A DNA stretch of 64,000 nucleotides from Sphingomonas prati (GTDB lineage Bacteria > Pseudomonadota > Alphaproteobacteria > Sphingomonadales > Sphingomonadaceae). The notes under the pieces are model-generated. The model was not told where the DNA came from, did not search any database, and saw only the letters and a program-made list of their open reading frames with translations. The position numbers were made by a program, and so were the translations under genes. The DNA lies in NCBI RefSeq assembly GCF_014643515.1, contig NZ_BMJP01000001.1, positions 496,001-560,000 on the forward strand, written 5' to 3'. Below are positions 39,866 through 49,044 of this stretch, in pieces (position 1 is the stretch's first letter; every line of letters begins with the position of its first letter).

Positions 39866-39881
39866 ATTCTTAATTAAGAAT
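39866..39881. promoter_or_regulatory. 16-bp perfect palindrome, operator-like
   Basis: ATTCTTAATTAAGAAT lies 63 bp upstream of the GTG at 39803 in an unusually A+T-rich patch that also holds TTAAGACTTAAG nearby (about 39849-39858). A perfect dyad of this length in a G+C-rich genome is likely a repressor or silencer site. The surrounding gap (39804-40053) has no gene. Confidence 0.45.
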
Positions 39882-40053
39882 GTTATGTCGTAACGGTTGG
39901 TGCCGAACGATATCCTCGGCTGAAACGGTAAGCGAACCGGTAATTTTGAACTTCAAACTTGGTCCAGCGAGCGGCGCTGACGGACCAGATCAGTCGCTCA
40001 ACAACCGCGTCGCAGCACTTGAAGCTCAAACCGAGTTGGTTCCAAGCCTTGGG

Positions 40054-40275
40054 TCAGTGCCGTGTGCGTTGCCCGGAAGTTCCACAATCCGACAGCTGGT
40101 CGACGCGATCGGCAATCCGTTTCCACGTTTCAACGCCGGCCATGTCGCCAGAGAGCGCCAGAGTGGTCACTCGCTCTGCAATGTGGGTGGTCGCGCGGTC
40201 GCCGTACTGGGTCAGGACGTACTGCGCGCAGGCCCAGAGTTCCCGTTCCGCGAGGACCGGTGACCTGTTACTCAA
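40054..40275 (-). CDS. DUF6961-like small protein (73 aa)
   Basis: MSNRSPVLAERELWACAQYVLTQYGDRATTHIAERVTTLALSGDMAGVETWKRIADRVDQL matches a small sphingomonad family (ELWACAxxVxxQHG ... AxxxGDxAGxxxWxxIAxRxDxL) I know as DUF6961. It starts at TTG 40275, behind GGAGG, and overlaps the previous gene by 8 nt. Function unknown; typical of accessory and prophage regions. Confidence 0.65.
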   Translation of the reverse strand: MSNRSPVLAERELWACAQYVLTQYGDRATTHIAERVTTLALSGDMAGVETWKRIADRVDQLSDCGTSGQRTRH

Positions 40276-40450
40276 GCCCCCTCCGCTTGAGCTCTTCAGT
40301 CGCGAACCGACGGGTCTCTGTCTGATCGTCGGCCATCAGTTCGCGCACCGCGTCGTCAGTAAGCAGGCTCACCAGATGTCGAGCTGCGATGCCAGCTCGC
40401 TTCTTCGCGAGCAGGCGATCGAAATTCGGAATGCCGCCGCGTTCGGTCAA
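40268..40450 (-). CDS. Small hypothetical protein (60 aa)
   Basis: TTG 40450 overlaps the TGA of the YozE-like gene (TTGA). MTERGGIPNFDRLLAKKRAG then IAARHLVSLLTDDAVRELMA and DDQTETRRFATEELKRRGLE: all helical and highly charged. Middle gene of a three-gene coupled operon (YozE-like, this, DUF6961-like). Function unknown. Confidence 0.6.
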   Translation of the reverse strand: MTERGGIPNFDRLLAKKRAGIAARHLVSLLTDDAVRELMADDQTETRRFATEELKRRGLE

Positions 40451-40671
40451 TAGTGCATCCAGTCTGCCTCGGCGTCATCCACTGCCTCGAACACATTTGG
40501 CCCAGCCATCGTCTCGCGCAACCGGGTGCGGACATCCTCCGGGGAGCCCATGCGCGGGAACTCGGGATCGGACCGGGCGGCCTTGGCGAGGTCACCCACC
40601 CAACCCTCACGATCCTTCTGCACAAGCAGCCAAGCGCCAAAAGTTTCGCCGTTGTCATTTGTGTTGGTCAC
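40447..40671 (-). CDS. YozE SAM-like fold protein (74 aa)
   Basis: ETFGAWLLVQKDREGWVGDLAKAARSDPEFPRMGSPEDVRTRLRE ... AVDDAEADWMHY closely follows the YozE_SAM_like family pattern (FxxWLxxQKDRxDxVGDLAxxxxxDxxFPR). GTG 40671 gives the family's usual length of about 74 residues; the frame is open to 40830, and the extra 53 residues have no relatives known to me. Upstream on this strand are two ATACCATGG repeats at about 40792-40811. The 401-nt stretch to 41072 has no other gene. Confidence 0.6.
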   Translation of the reverse strand: MTNTNDNGETFGAWLLVQKDREGWVGDLAKAARSDPEFPRMGSPEDVRTRLRETMAGPNVFEAVDDAEADWMHY

Positions 40672-40871
40672 AAGGCACCCCAATCCAGCGATTCGCCCAT
40701 AATCGTACCATGTCGCTGGCGGTTCGAAAGCGAAACACCAACTAAGGTCGACCTCTAAACCAGTGGCAACGGCGGCACTTTTCAACGCCATGGTATATCC
40801 CATGGTATGTCGAGAAAATGCCGCTACCAAACACTAGGGTTTACGCGGGTTTCAGCCCCTTGTTGTGACGG

Positions 40872-40886
40872 CCTCCCGCTCCGCCA
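40872..40886 (+). other. Candidate right attachment site: tRNA 3'-end-like sequence
   Basis: CCTCCCGCTCCGCCA resembles the last T-stem bases, acceptor strand and CCA of a tRNA (CCGCTCC then GCCA, like serine tRNAs), but no T-loop precedes it, so it is not a tRNA gene. A prophage inserted at a tRNA leaves such a fragment at the distal junction. It lies exactly where prophage-type genes give way to chromosomal ones (40.83-41.07 kb). Confidence 0.25.
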
Positions 40887-41072
40887 GTTTACGATAGTTC
40901 CGAAACATGGCCGTCTATGGGTTAAGTGTTGGGCTCTGGTGGCTGAACCACCCACCCGGGTTGGCGAATGCATCGTCTAAAGCAGCGCGGACTAAACGAT
41001 CCTCGGTTCCGCGGACCGCACGCCTGCAACGCCAGCTCTCGCATCCTGCTCTTAGGAAAGACCCCAGGTTCC

Positions 41073-41855
41073 CTACCGTCGGCTAGGTGCGGCTGTCGCG
41101 CCCAGGCCGGTGGCTGTCCAGTAGATGCCGCCCATCAGGTGGTTCAGATATTGCGGGTTGCGGTACATCTCACCGTTGTGGCCCAGGGTGGTGACGAACA
41201 CCCGCCCGCGCTCGTACGGGCGGTGCCAAGCGATCGGATGGTCCCTGCCCATCGGTTTCGACACCTGACCCGGCCAGATCTTCGTCGGATCGTATGTCGA
41301 CTCGTCGACGGTCAGCACGGTGCTGATCGTCTGGCGGTGCGGGTTGGTCGTGACGTAGAACTCGTCGCTCCAGATCCACCGTTCCGGAACGCCGTACGTT
41401 GCCGGAAACCTTCTGTCGGTCGTCGTGACGACGCCGGTCTGCAGCATCGGGTGAACGCCGACGGTGCGTCCGACGAGCCGTTCGAACCACGGCCAGGCAT
41501 TCGGCTGGGTGATCGCGGCACGGTGTACCACCATCGCGTTCCCGCCGGCGCGCATATAGTCCTCGAACCGCTTCCGCTGCGCCGCGTTCAATTCCTCGCT
41601 CGGTGTGTTGAGGAACATGACGGCGGCGTATTGGCGCAGGTCACCGTCGAAGGCTTCGGTCTTGCTCGTCCACGTAAGATCGAACGAATGCAGCTTGGCC
41701 AGTTGTTCGAAGCTGTCCCGCGCGACCGGGATATACTCGTAATGATACTTGCTCGGCATCGCCAGGACGAGCAGCTTGTACTGCGCATCCGCCTGACCTG
41801 CGGATGGCACCGCCGACGCCGCGAAGGCGGCCAGAGCGTGGGCGATGGGTCTCAT
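41073..41855 (-). CDS. ThuA-like domain protein, secreted (260 aa)
   Basis: Signal peptide MRPIAHALAAFAASAVPSAGQADA, then a ThuA/class-I glutamine-amidotransferase-like fold: YKLLVLAMPSKYHYEYIPVARDSFEQLAKLHSFDLTWTS, YAAVMFLNTPSEELNAAQRKRFEDYMRAGGNAMVVHRA, YERGRVFVTTLGHNGEMYRNPQYLNHLMGGIYW. The GHNGEMYxNPxYxxHLxGGIxW ending is a family signature. AGGAG precedes the ATG. ThuA proteins belong to carbohydrate utilisation; the exact reaction is unsettled. First clearly chromosomal gene after the prophage. The 209-nt gap upstream (41856-42064) shows nothing. Confidence 0.8.
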   Translation of the reverse strand: MRPIAHALAAFAASAVPSAGQADAQYKLLVLAMPSKYHYEYIPVARDSFEQLAKLHSFDLTWTSKTEAFDGDLRQYAAVMFLNTPSEELNAAQRKRFEDYMRAGGNAMVVHRAAITQPNAWPWFERLVGRTVGVHPMLQTGVVTTTDRRFPATYGVPERWIWSDEFYVTTNPHRQTISTVLTVDESTYDPTKIWPGQVSKPMGRDHPIAWHRPYERGRVFVTTLGHNGEMYRNPQYLNHLMGGIYWTATGLGATAAPSRR

Positions 41856-42064
41856 GAAATCTCCTGCGTCACGTCACCAGTCGTCGTCTTCGACAGGTTC
41901 CACACAGACCGCGACGCAGTGCAAGCGGCACCAAGGTCTACTCGGTCGCGACGCGCCCTAGAAGAACGTCCGGGCGGAAAGAAACGGCGGGAATATGTCG
42001 TTACCTATCAATCCTACGCCGCCCCCCGCTCCGCCGGTAACCCCGGTCTTCGCCAGCCCCACCT

Positions 42065-42904
42065 CTACCCGCGCAGCCGTTCCGCGTGCCAGCGGAGGTG
42101 GTCTTCCATGAAGGTGGAGACGAAATAATAGCTGTGGTCGTAGCCCGGCTGCATGCGGAGCGTCAGCGGTATACCCGCCGCTTCGCACGCAGCGCTCAGC
42201 AGTTCGGGCTTCAGCTGTTCGGCCAGGAACTGGTCGGCCATGCCCTGATCGACCAGCAGGTCCGGCACGCGTGCGCCGTCCTCGATCATCGCGACCGCAT
42301 CGTGCGCGCGCCAGGTCGCCTCGTCGGGGCCGAGATAGCCGCCGAGCGCCTTCTTCCCCCACGGCACCTGCCCTGGCGCCACGATCGGCGCGAAGGCGGA
42401 GACCGAGCGGTAGCGGCCGGGCATGCCCAGCGCCGCCGTCAGTGCGCCGTGGCCGCCCATCGAATGGCCGAAGATGCCCTGCGCGCCCATGTCGGCCGGG
42501 AACTCGTCGGCGATCAGCCGCGGCAGTTCGTCGGTGATGTAGGTCCACATCCGGTAGTGCGCGGTGAACGGCGACGTGGTCGCATCGACGTAGAAGCCCG
42601 CGCCAAGCCCGAAATCATAGGCCCCGTCCGGATCGTCCGGCACCTGGTCCCCGCGCGGCGACGTGTCGGGCGCGACCAGGATGATGCCCAGTTCAGCGCA
42701 CAGCCGGCGATACTCGCCCTTCTCCGTCACGTTGGCGTGGGTGCAGGACAGCCCCGACAGATACCACAGCACCGGCAGCTTCGCGCCGCTGGCATGCGCC
42801 GGCACGAACACCGAGAATGTCATGGCGGTGCTCGTGGCACTGGACGCGTGGCGGTAGACGCCCTGGATGCCGCCATGGGCATGTGCAGTCGAAACGATTT
42901 CCAC
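42065..42904 (-). CDS. fghA: S-formylglutathione hydrolase (279 aa)
   Basis: Esterase-D fold: LPVLWYLSGLSCTHANVTEKGEYRRLCAELGIILVAPDTSPRG, catalytic Ser148 in FGHSMGGHGAL, a probable Asp in DLLVDQGMADQFL and His in PGYDHSYYF. It hydrolyses S-formylglutathione to formate and glutathione, the last step of glutathione-dependent formaldehyde oxidation. GTG start with GGAG 9 nt upstream; it lies 22 nt downstream of the formaldehyde dehydrogenase gene, so the two form an operon. Confidence 0.93.
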   Translation of the reverse strand: MEIVSTAHAHGGIQGVYRHASSATSTAMTFSVFVPAHASGAKLPVLWYLSGLSCTHANVTEKGEYRRLCAELGIILVAPDTSPRGDQVPDDPDGAYDFGLGAGFYVDATTSPFTAHYRMWTYITDELPRLIADEFPADMGAQGIFGHSMGGHGALTAALGMPGRYRSVSAFAPIVAPGQVPWGKKALGGYLGPDEATWRAHDAVAMIEDGARVPDLLVDQGMADQFLAEQLKPELLSAACEAAGIPLTLRMQPGYDHSYYFVSTFMEDHLRWHAERLRG

Positions 42905-42926
42905 GATCTGGGGCTCCTTCAGCGGT

Positions 42927-44036
42927 TCAGTACTGCACGACCGAGCGGATCGACTCGCCCGCGTGCATCAGGTCGAACCCGCGGTTGATCTCGTCGAGCG
43001 TCAGGACGTGGGTGATCATCGGGTCGATCTCGATCTTGCCGTTCATGTACCAGTCGACGATCTTCGGCGTATCGGTCCGCCCGCGCGCGCCGCCGAACGC
43101 GGAGCCCTTCCACACCCGCCCGGTGACCAGCTGGAACGGCCGCGTGCTGATCTCCTTGCCGGCTTCCGCCACGCCGATCACCACGGACACGCCCCAGCCG
43201 CGGTGGCACGCCTCCAGCGCCTGGCGCATGACCGTCGTGTTGCCGGTGCAGTCGAACGTATAGTCCGCGCCGCCGTCGGTCAGCCCGATGAGATGCTGGA
43301 CGATGTCGCCGTCCACCTTCGACGGATTGACGAAATGGGTCATGCCGAACCGCTTGCCCCACGCTTCCTTGTCGTCGTTCAGGTCGACGCCGATGATCCG
43401 GTCCGCGCCCACCATCCGCGCGCCCTGGATCACGTTCAGCCCGATGCCGCCCAGCCCGAACACGATCACGTTCGCGCCCGGCTCGACCTTCGCCGTGTTC
43501 ACCACCGCGCCGACGCCCGTCGTCACGCCGCACCCGACATAGCAGGCCGACTGGAACGGCGCGTCGGTGCGGATCTTGGCCACCGCGATCTCCGGCACCA
43601 CGGTGAAGTTCGAGAAGGTCGAACAGCCCATATAATGGAAGATCGGCTGCCCCTTGTAGCTGAACCGCGTCGTGCCGTCGGGCATCAGGCCCTTGCCCTG
43701 CGTTGCACGGATCTTGGTGCACAGGTTCGTCTTGCCGCTCAGGCACGACTTACATTCGCGGCATTCCGGCGTGTAGAGCGGGATGACATGGTCGCCGACC
43801 GCGACGCTGGTCACCCCCGCGCCGATCTCGCGCACGATGCCCGCGCCCTCATGGCCCAGCACGCTCGGGAACAGTCCCTCGCTGTCCAGCCCGTCGAGCG
43901 TATAGGCGTCGGTGTGGCAGATGCCCGTCGCGACGATCTCGATCAGGACCTCGCCCGCCTTCGGCCCTTCGAGGTCGAGTTCGACGATCTCGAGCGGTCG
44001 CTTCGCTTCGAACGCCACTGCTGCCCGTGTCTTCAT
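42927..44036 (-). CDS. frmA: S-(hydroxymethyl)glutathione dehydrogenase / class III alcohol dehydrogenase (369 aa)
   Basis: Zinc-dependent medium-chain dehydrogenase: [26 protein letters not shown] (catalytic zinc), structural zinc Cys cluster [58 protein letters not shown] (NAD-binding GLGGIG) and [14 protein letters not shown] typical of class III. It oxidises S-hydroxymethylglutathione to S-formylglutathione. Start ATG 44036 ([19 protein letters not shown]) is the family start; the frame extends to 44087 without need. Operon with fghA. Confidence 0.94.
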   Translation of the reverse strand: MKTRAAVAFEAKRPLEIVELDLEGPKAGEVLIEIVATGICHTDAYTLDGLDSEGLFPSVLGHEGAGIVREIGAGVTSVAVGDHVIPLYTPECRECKSCLSGKTNLCTKIRATQGKGLMPDGTTRFSYKGQPIFHYMGCSTFSNFTVVPEIAVAKIRTDAPFQSACYVGCGVTTGVGAVVNTAKVEPGANVIVFGLGGIGLNVIQGARMVGADRIIGVDLNDDKEAWGKRFGMTHFVNPSKVDGDIVQHLIGLTDGGADYTFDCTGNTTVMRQALEACHRGWGVSVVIGVAEAGKEISTRPFQLVTGRVWKGSAFGGARGRTDTPKIVDWYMNGKIEIDPMITHVLTLDEINRGFDLMHAGESIRSVVQY

Positions 44037-44139
44037 GGTCACTCGCCCGTCATCGTTCCTGGTTGGCGGGGACAGTAGCGGCCGCACGGGGTCGCGACCA
44101 GCGTCGCGTGTTAAACTCCCGAGCGATTACGGAGCGGAG

Positions 44140-45078
44140 TCAGGCCCTTGCCGCCTCCGCCGCGCACGCCTGCGCCCATTCCGCCGTGCCCAGCCGCGAC
44201 GCGAGATAGTCGAGCAGCACGGTCACCCGCGCCGGCCGCTGCACCCCCGGCGGCGTCAGCAGGTGCAGGCCGATGTCGGGCATCCGCCAGCCGGGCAGGA
44301 CCTCCACGAGCCGCCCGTCCGCCAGCTCCTGCCACACCATGAAATCGGGCTGCACCGCGATGCCCAGCCCGGCGAGCAACGCGGGGGTGAGCGCATCCGC
44401 ACTGTTCGCGCTCAGCTGCCCGGTCAGCGTCACGACATATTCGCCCGCCTCCGCATGGACGAGCCGGATCAGGCCGGGCGGCGAGACATTGGTGTAGATC
44501 AGGCCGCGCGACGTCTCCAGCTCGCGCGGATGGCTCGGCCGCCCGTGCCGCGCGATCCAGGACGGTGCCGCCACCAGCGGCCGCCGCACCGAACACAGCC
44601 GCCGCGCACGCAGCGACGAATCCGCCAGGCTTGCAATCCGGATCGCCACGTCGACACCCGACGCGACCAGATCGACCTGCGCATCGCTCAACTGCATCTC
44701 GATACAGATGTCGGGATACAGCTCGAAAAACGCCGGCAGCAGCGGCGCGACGTGCCGCACACCGAACGACATCGGCAGCGCGAGCACCACCTTGCCGCGC
44801 GGGGTCGCCGCCTGCGACGATGCCTCGCCCTCCGCCGCCTCGCCGTCCGCCAGGATGCGCCGCGCGCGGTCCAGCACGCCGCGCCCGCTCTCGGTCAGCG
44901 CCAGCTGCCGCGACGTGCGGTGGAGCAACGGCACGCCCAGCCGCGCCTCCAGCCGGGTGACCGCCTTTGACACCGTGGGTTTCGACAGATGAAGCGCATC
45001 GGCGGCGCGTGCGAACGATCCGGCCTCCACCACCTTGGCGAAGATCGCCCACGCTTCCAGATCGGGCAACGCGGACAT
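44140..45078 (-). CDS. LysR-family transcriptional regulator (312 aa)
   Basis: [65 protein letters not shown] is a canonical LysR helix-turn-helix; the effector domain follows ([38 protein letters not shown] ... [16 protein letters not shown]). ATG 45078 is preferred, with AAGGA upstream; an in-frame ATG at 45096 has no ribosome site. Divergent from the pirin gene across about 110 nt, the usual arrangement for a LysR protein that controls its neighbour. Confidence 0.9.
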   Translation of the reverse strand: MSALPDLEAWAIFAKVVEAGSFARAADALHLSKPTVSKAVTRLEARLGVPLLHRTSRQLALTESGRGVLDRARRILADGEAAEGEASSQAATPRGKVVLALPMSFGVRHVAPLLPAFFELYPDICIEMQLSDAQVDLVASGVDVAIRIASLADSSLRARRLCSVRRPLVAAPSWIARHGRPSHPRELETSRGLIYTNVSPPGLIRLVHAEAGEYVVTLTGQLSANSADALTPALLAGLGIAVQPDFMVWQELADGRLVEVLPGWRMPDIGLHLLTPPGVQRPARVTVLLDYLASRLGTAEWAQACAAEAARA

Positions 45079-45187
45079 GGGCGTCGTTTCCTTCATCGAT
45101 GGAATGCCGTCATTGCACTTCTTAACGCCCGTCGAAAGCGTATCTTGGTCGTAACGGCCGCACCCGGCCATTTTGACGGAGCAGACG

Positions 45188-45886
45188 ATGATCGACCTTC
45201 GCCCCTTTTCCACGCTCGGCGGCGCCAACCATGGCTGGCTCGACGCAAAGCATCATTTCTCGTTCGCCGGCTATCATGATCCGGCCCGCATGGGCTGGGG
45301 CAACATCCGCGTCTGGAACGACGACGTGATCGCGCCCAAGTCCGGTTTCCCGCCGCACCCGCACCGCGACATGGAGATCATCACCTACGTCCGCGAGGGT
45401 GCGATCACCCACAAGGACAGCCTGGGCAATCTCGGCCGGACCGAGGCGGGCGACGTGCAGGTCATGTCCGCCGGCACCGGGATCACCCACGCCGAATACA
45501 ACGTCGAGGATGTCGAGACGCGGATCTTCCAGATCTGGATCGAGCCGACCAGCCGCGGCGTCGCCCCCAGCTGGGGCGCGCGCCCCTTCCCCAAGGGCGA
45601 ACGGTCGGGCCGCTTCGTGACGCTCGCCTCCGGTTTCGCCGAGGATACCGACGCGCTCCGCATCCGCACCGACGCGCGGATCGTGGCGGCATCGGTCAAG
45701 GCCGGCGAGACGATCGACTATGCGCTGGGCAAGGAACGACGTGGGTATCTGGTGCCCGCGACGGGTGCGGTGACGATCGACGGCGTGACCGTCAACGCCC
45801 GCGATGGTGTCGCCATCACCGGTGTCGACACACTCCGCGTGACGGCAGTCGAGGACAGCGAACTGATCCTGGTCGACGGCGCTTAA
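45188..45886 (+). CDS. Pirin family protein, YhhW-like (232 aa)
   Basis: Bicupin of the pirin/quercetinase type: [32 protein letters not shown], metal ligands in [18 protein letters not shown] (HxHxD/E) and [11 protein letters not shown] (HAExN), and [13 protein letters not shown] in the second cupin. GGAG lies 6-7 nt before ATG 45188. Pirins of this group can oxidise flavonols such as quercetin or act as redox-sensitive factors. Likely regulated by the divergent LysR protein. Confidence 0.9.
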   Translation: MIDLRPFSTLGGANHGWLDAKHHFSFAGYHDPARMGWGNIRVWNDDVIAPKSGFPPHPHRDMEIITYVREGAITHKDSLGNLGRTEAGDVQVMSAGTGITHAEYNVEDVETRIFQIWIEPTSRGVAPSWGARPFPKGERSGRFVTLASGFAEDTDALRIRTDARIVAASVKAGETIDYALGKERRGYLVPATGAVTIDGVTVNARDGVAITGVDTLRVTAVEDSELILVDGA

Positions 45887-45910
45887 CGCCCGGAACCACC
45901 AAGTGAAACG

Positions 45911-45987
45911 GTTGCGCCTAGGCCCCGGCCTGCGCCGGGGAACAACATAACTCCGTTCCCCGGCGCAGGCCGGGGCCTAGACGCAAC
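45911..45987. repeat. 33-bp inverted repeat, sphingomonad-type CCGG-rich palindrome
   Basis: Arms 45911-45943 and 45955-45987 are complementary with one mismatch around an 11-nt loop. The core CCTAGGCCCCGGCCTGCG / CGCAGGCCGGGGCCTAG is the kind of interspersed intergenic palindrome common in sphingomonads. It lies between the convergent pirin and kup genes, where it could end transcription from both sides. A related half-copy lies at 63706-63730. Confidence 0.7.
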
Positions 45988-46018
45988 CTTGCCTCACACC
46001 CGCTCGCGACAGGTGACC

Positions 46019-47926
46019 TCAGATCTCCACCTGGCTCCCCAACTCCACCACCCGGTTATGTGGCAGCTTGAAGAACTCCATCGCCGTTTCCGCATTGCGC
46101 AGCATCCAGGCAAAGAACTGTTCCCGCCACCGCGCCATCCCCGGCCGCGCGGCCGAGATCAGCGTCTGCCGCCCCAGGAAATAGCTCGTCTCCATCGGCC
46201 GGAACGCGCCGCCCCCGATCGTGATCGCGGTCAACGCCGCCGGAATGTCGATATCCTGCATGAACCCGTAATGCAGGATCACGCGGGTGAAGCCGTGGCC
46301 CATGTCGACCACCTCGGGACACGCCCCGGCCTCGACCAGCGGCACCCCCTCGATCGTCACGGTCAGGATCACCACCCGCTCGTGCAGCACGCGGTTGTGC
46401 TTCATATTGTGGAGCAGCGCGGACGGGATGCCGTGCGGCGACGCCGACAGGAACACTGCGGTCCCGGGCACGCGCCCGACCGATCCGGCGGCCGACCGGA
46501 TGAATACGTCGACCGGCATCGCGCTTTCGTCCAGCCGCGCACGCATCAGCCGGCGGCCGGTCGCCCAGGTCGTCAGCACGGTGAACACTACCGCGCCGAC
46601 CAGCAGCGGGAACCAGCCGCCGTCCGGGATCTTCGTCAGGTTCGACGCCAGATACGCGCCGTCGATCACCAGGAACACGCCCGTCACCGCGAATGCGACC
46701 CAGCGGTTCCATTTCCACACCGTCACCGCCAGCACGCCCAGCATGCACGCCGTGATGAACATCGTGCCCGTCACTGCGATGCCGTACGCCGCGGCCAGAT
46801 TGCTCGACGTGCCGAAGCCCAGCACCAGCATGATGACGAAGCCGAGCAGCACCCAGTTCACCAGCGGCAGATAGATCTGCCCCGCCGCGGTCGCACTGGT
46901 GTGGACCATCTTCAGCCGTGGCAGGAACCCCAGCTGGATCGCCTGCTGCGTCACCGAGAATGCGCCGGAGATCACCGCCTGGCTCGCGATGATCGTCGCC
47001 ATCGTCGCCAGGATCACCAGCGGCAGCCGCAACGCGTCGGGCGCGAGCAGGTAGAACGGATTCTCGATCGCCGCCGGATTCTCGATCAGCAGCGCGGCCT
47101 GCCCCAGATAGTTCAGCAGCAGGCACGGAAACGCCATGTAGAGCCACGACACCGCGATCGCCTTGCGCCCGAAATGGCCCATGTCGGCATAAAGCGCCTC
47201 CGCCCCGGTCACCGCCAGCACGACCGACCCGAGCGCCAGGAACGCACGCAACGGATCCATCGTGAAGAACGTGACCGCATAGGTCGGGCTGAGCGCGTAC
47301 AGCACTTCCGGATGCGGCAGGATCGCCAGCACGCCGAGCACCGCCAGCACCGCGAAATACACCAGCATCACCGGGCCGAAGATCATGCCGACCTTCGCGG
47401 TCCCGCGCGACTGGATCATGAACAGTGCGATCAGCACCGCGATCGAGATCGGCACCACCAGCGGCGCGAGCCCCGCCTGGACGATCGTCAGCCCCTCGAC
47501 CGCCGACAGCACGGAGATCGCCGGCGTGATGATCGCATCGCCGTAGAACAAGGCGGTCGCCACGATGCCGAGCAGCACGATCCCGCGCGTCCAGCCGCGG
47601 TCCCCGCTGCTCCGCACGATCAGCGCGAGCAAAGCCAGGCTCCCGCCTTCGCCGCGATTGTCGGCGCGCAGGATGATCAGCACATATTTCAGCGTGACGA
47701 TCAGCGTCATCGTCCAGAAGATCAGCGAGATCACGCCGTACAGATGCGGCGCATCCACCGCGAGCCGGTGATGCCCGATGAAGCTTTCCTTCAACGCATA
47801 GAGCGGCGACGTGCCGATATCGCCGAACACCACGCCGATCGCGCCGAGCGCCAGCGTCGCGGTCTTGTCCTGCGGCCCGTGATGCGCCACCGGAGCCCCG
47901 GCGTCCGTCTCGATTCCCGTCGTCAT
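46019..47926 (-). CDS. kup: Kup-family potassium uptake protein (635 aa)
   Basis: About twelve membrane helices: [25 protein letters not shown] is the Kup signature, followed by [52 protein letters not shown] and [10 protein letters not shown]. The soluble C-terminal domain ([38 protein letters not shown]) is typical. It imports K+ with protons. Start ATG 47926 ([10 protein letters not shown]); TTG 47941 is less likely. Divergent from the glycosyltransferase gene at 48097. Confidence 0.95.
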   Translation of the reverse strand: MTTGIETDAGAPVAHHGPQDKTATLALGAIGVVFGDIGTSPLYALKESFIGHHRLAVDAPHLYGVISLIFWTMTLIVTLKYVLIILRADNRGEGGSLALLALIVRSSGDRGWTRGIVLLGIVATALFYGDAIITPAISVLSAVEGLTIVQAGLAPLVVPISIAVLIALFMIQSRGTAKVGMIFGPVMLVYFAVLAVLGVLAILPHPEVLYALSPTYAVTFFTMDPLRAFLALGSVVLAVTGAEALYADMGHFGRKAIAVSWLYMAFPCLLLNYLGQAALLIENPAAIENPFYLLAPDALRLPLVILATMATIIASQAVISGAFSVTQQAIQLGFLPRLKMVHTSATAAGQIYLPLVNWVLLGFVIMLVLGFGTSSNLAAAYGIAVTGTMFITACMLGVLAVTVWKWNRWVAFAVTGVFLVIDGAYLASNLTKIPDGGWFPLLVGAVVFTVLTTWATGRRLMRARLDESAMPVDVFIRSAAGSVGRVPGTAVFLSASPHGIPSALLHNMKHNRVLHERVVILTVTIEGVPLVEAGACPEVVDMGHGFTRVILHYGFMQDIDIPAALTAITIGGGAFRPMETSYFLGRQTLISAARPGMARWREQFFAWMLRNAETAMEFFKLPHNRVVELGSQVEI

Positions 47927-48096
47927 GTACCGCCCTGTCAAAAGTCTTCACGCCGCATGTGCATGGTCCCGCATAGCGAAACCAGCCGTTCCAGCGGCCT
48001 GCCGCATAGTATTCGCATATGTTTTTGGCGGCCGACGTTGTTTCCGGACTGCCGCTGCGCGATGACGACCCTCATGCCCAAGACCCGGACATAGCG

Positions 48097-49044
48097 ATGA
48101 CCCGCTGCGCGATCTGCGGCAACCGCGCCCGCCACGACCGCGGCAACGGCGTGCGCGAATGCACGCATTGCGGCCTGCGCTACCAGCCCGGCCACCCCGC
48201 GATGGAGTCGATCGCAGCGGACGTCGCGAACCGCCTCGCCGCACCGTCGATTAACCTCGAGGCACACCCCCCGCAGGACTGGACCTGCGCCATCGCAACG
48301 CTCCGCATCGCCGGCTACCGCTTCGGCCGCGCCATCCGCCCGGCGAACCCGGCGCAGGCGGCCGAACTCGACGACCCGACCGGCACTGTCCCCGCCGCCG
48401 CACTGGCCGAACCGCTCCCCGGCGAAGGCCCCGCCATCACGCTCGGCATCATGGGTCGCGTCTCCGAACTCGCCACCATCATCCGCCTCACCGAGCGGCT
48501 GGCCCCGCACTTCGCCGCGGTCCGGGTGCTGATCGACAGCGACGACGCGAATGTCGTGGCGGGCCTGTCCGGACCGGGCGTCGCCTATCTCATCCACCCG
48601 CTCGACCAGGATTTCGCCGCCCAGCGCAATCGCTTGCAGGCGGCGTGCGAGACACCCTGGCAACTCCAGCTCGATGCCGACGAGGATCTTGATGCGGCTC
48701 TTCTCGCCGCCCTCCCCGGCCTGGCCGCCGATGCCGACACCCACGGCCTGCTGTCACTCGCGTTCCAGCGTTCGAACCTCGTCGACGGGGTCCGCTCGGA
48801 TCACTGGCCCGACGTCCAATACCGTCTCAACCGCTCGGAAGTCCGCTTCGCCGGCGTGGTCCACGAACGGCCCGAGCCGTCCCGCGACTGGCGGCGTTCA
48901 GCACTCGCCCCCGCCGGCTCTATCTTGCACCGGCTCGACGGCGCCCAGGTCCGTGCCCGTACCAAGCACTACGCCGCAATGGCCTCCGACGGCGCGCGTC
49001 CCATGGACGAAGAAGCACTTCTCCGCCCGTTCAGCGCCGACTGA
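48097..49044 (+). CDS. Glycosyltransferase with N-terminal zinc ribbon (315 aa)
   Basis: The N terminus MTRCAICGNRARHDRGNGVRECTHCGLRYQP has two CxxC pairs (zinc ribbon). After a linker, ITLGIMGRVSELATIIRLTERLAPHFAAVRVLIDSDD and FAAQRNRLQAACETPWQLQLDADEDLD form a GT-A fold like GT2 enzymes (DADE as the DxD motif). The rest includes WPDVQYRLNRSEVRFAGVVHERPEP, typical of distant GT2 relatives. Ends overlapping the convergent GT4 gene by 14 nt. The frame is open upstream to 48019 but the zinc ribbon marks the natural start. A zinc ribbon fused to a transferase is unusual. Confidence 0.65.
   Translation: MTRCAICGNRARHDRGNGVRECTHCGLRYQPGHPAMESIAADVANRLAAPSINLEAHPPQDWTCAIATLRIAGYRFGRAIRPANPAQAAELDDPTGTVPAAALAEPLPGEGPAITLGIMGRVSELATIIRLTERLAPHFAAVRVLIDSDDANVVAGLSGPGVAYLIHPLDQDFAAQRNRLQAACETPWQLQLDADEDLDAALLAALPGLAADADTHGLLSLAFQRSNLVDGVRSDHWPDVQYRLNRSEVRFAGVVHERPEPSRDWRRSALAPAGSILHRLDGAQVRARTKHYAAMASDGARPMDEEALLRPFSAD

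Noticed and set aside
40859-40886. Complete tRNA gene
   Set aside because: Only the acceptor/CCA end is present; no T-loop (TTCRA), anticodon arm or 5' acceptor strand can be found upstream.
45989-48094. Plus-strand 701-codon open frame
   Set aside because: It is antisense to kup, extremely rich in Arg/His/Gln/Asp and has no recognisable domain; it is a high-G+C shadow.
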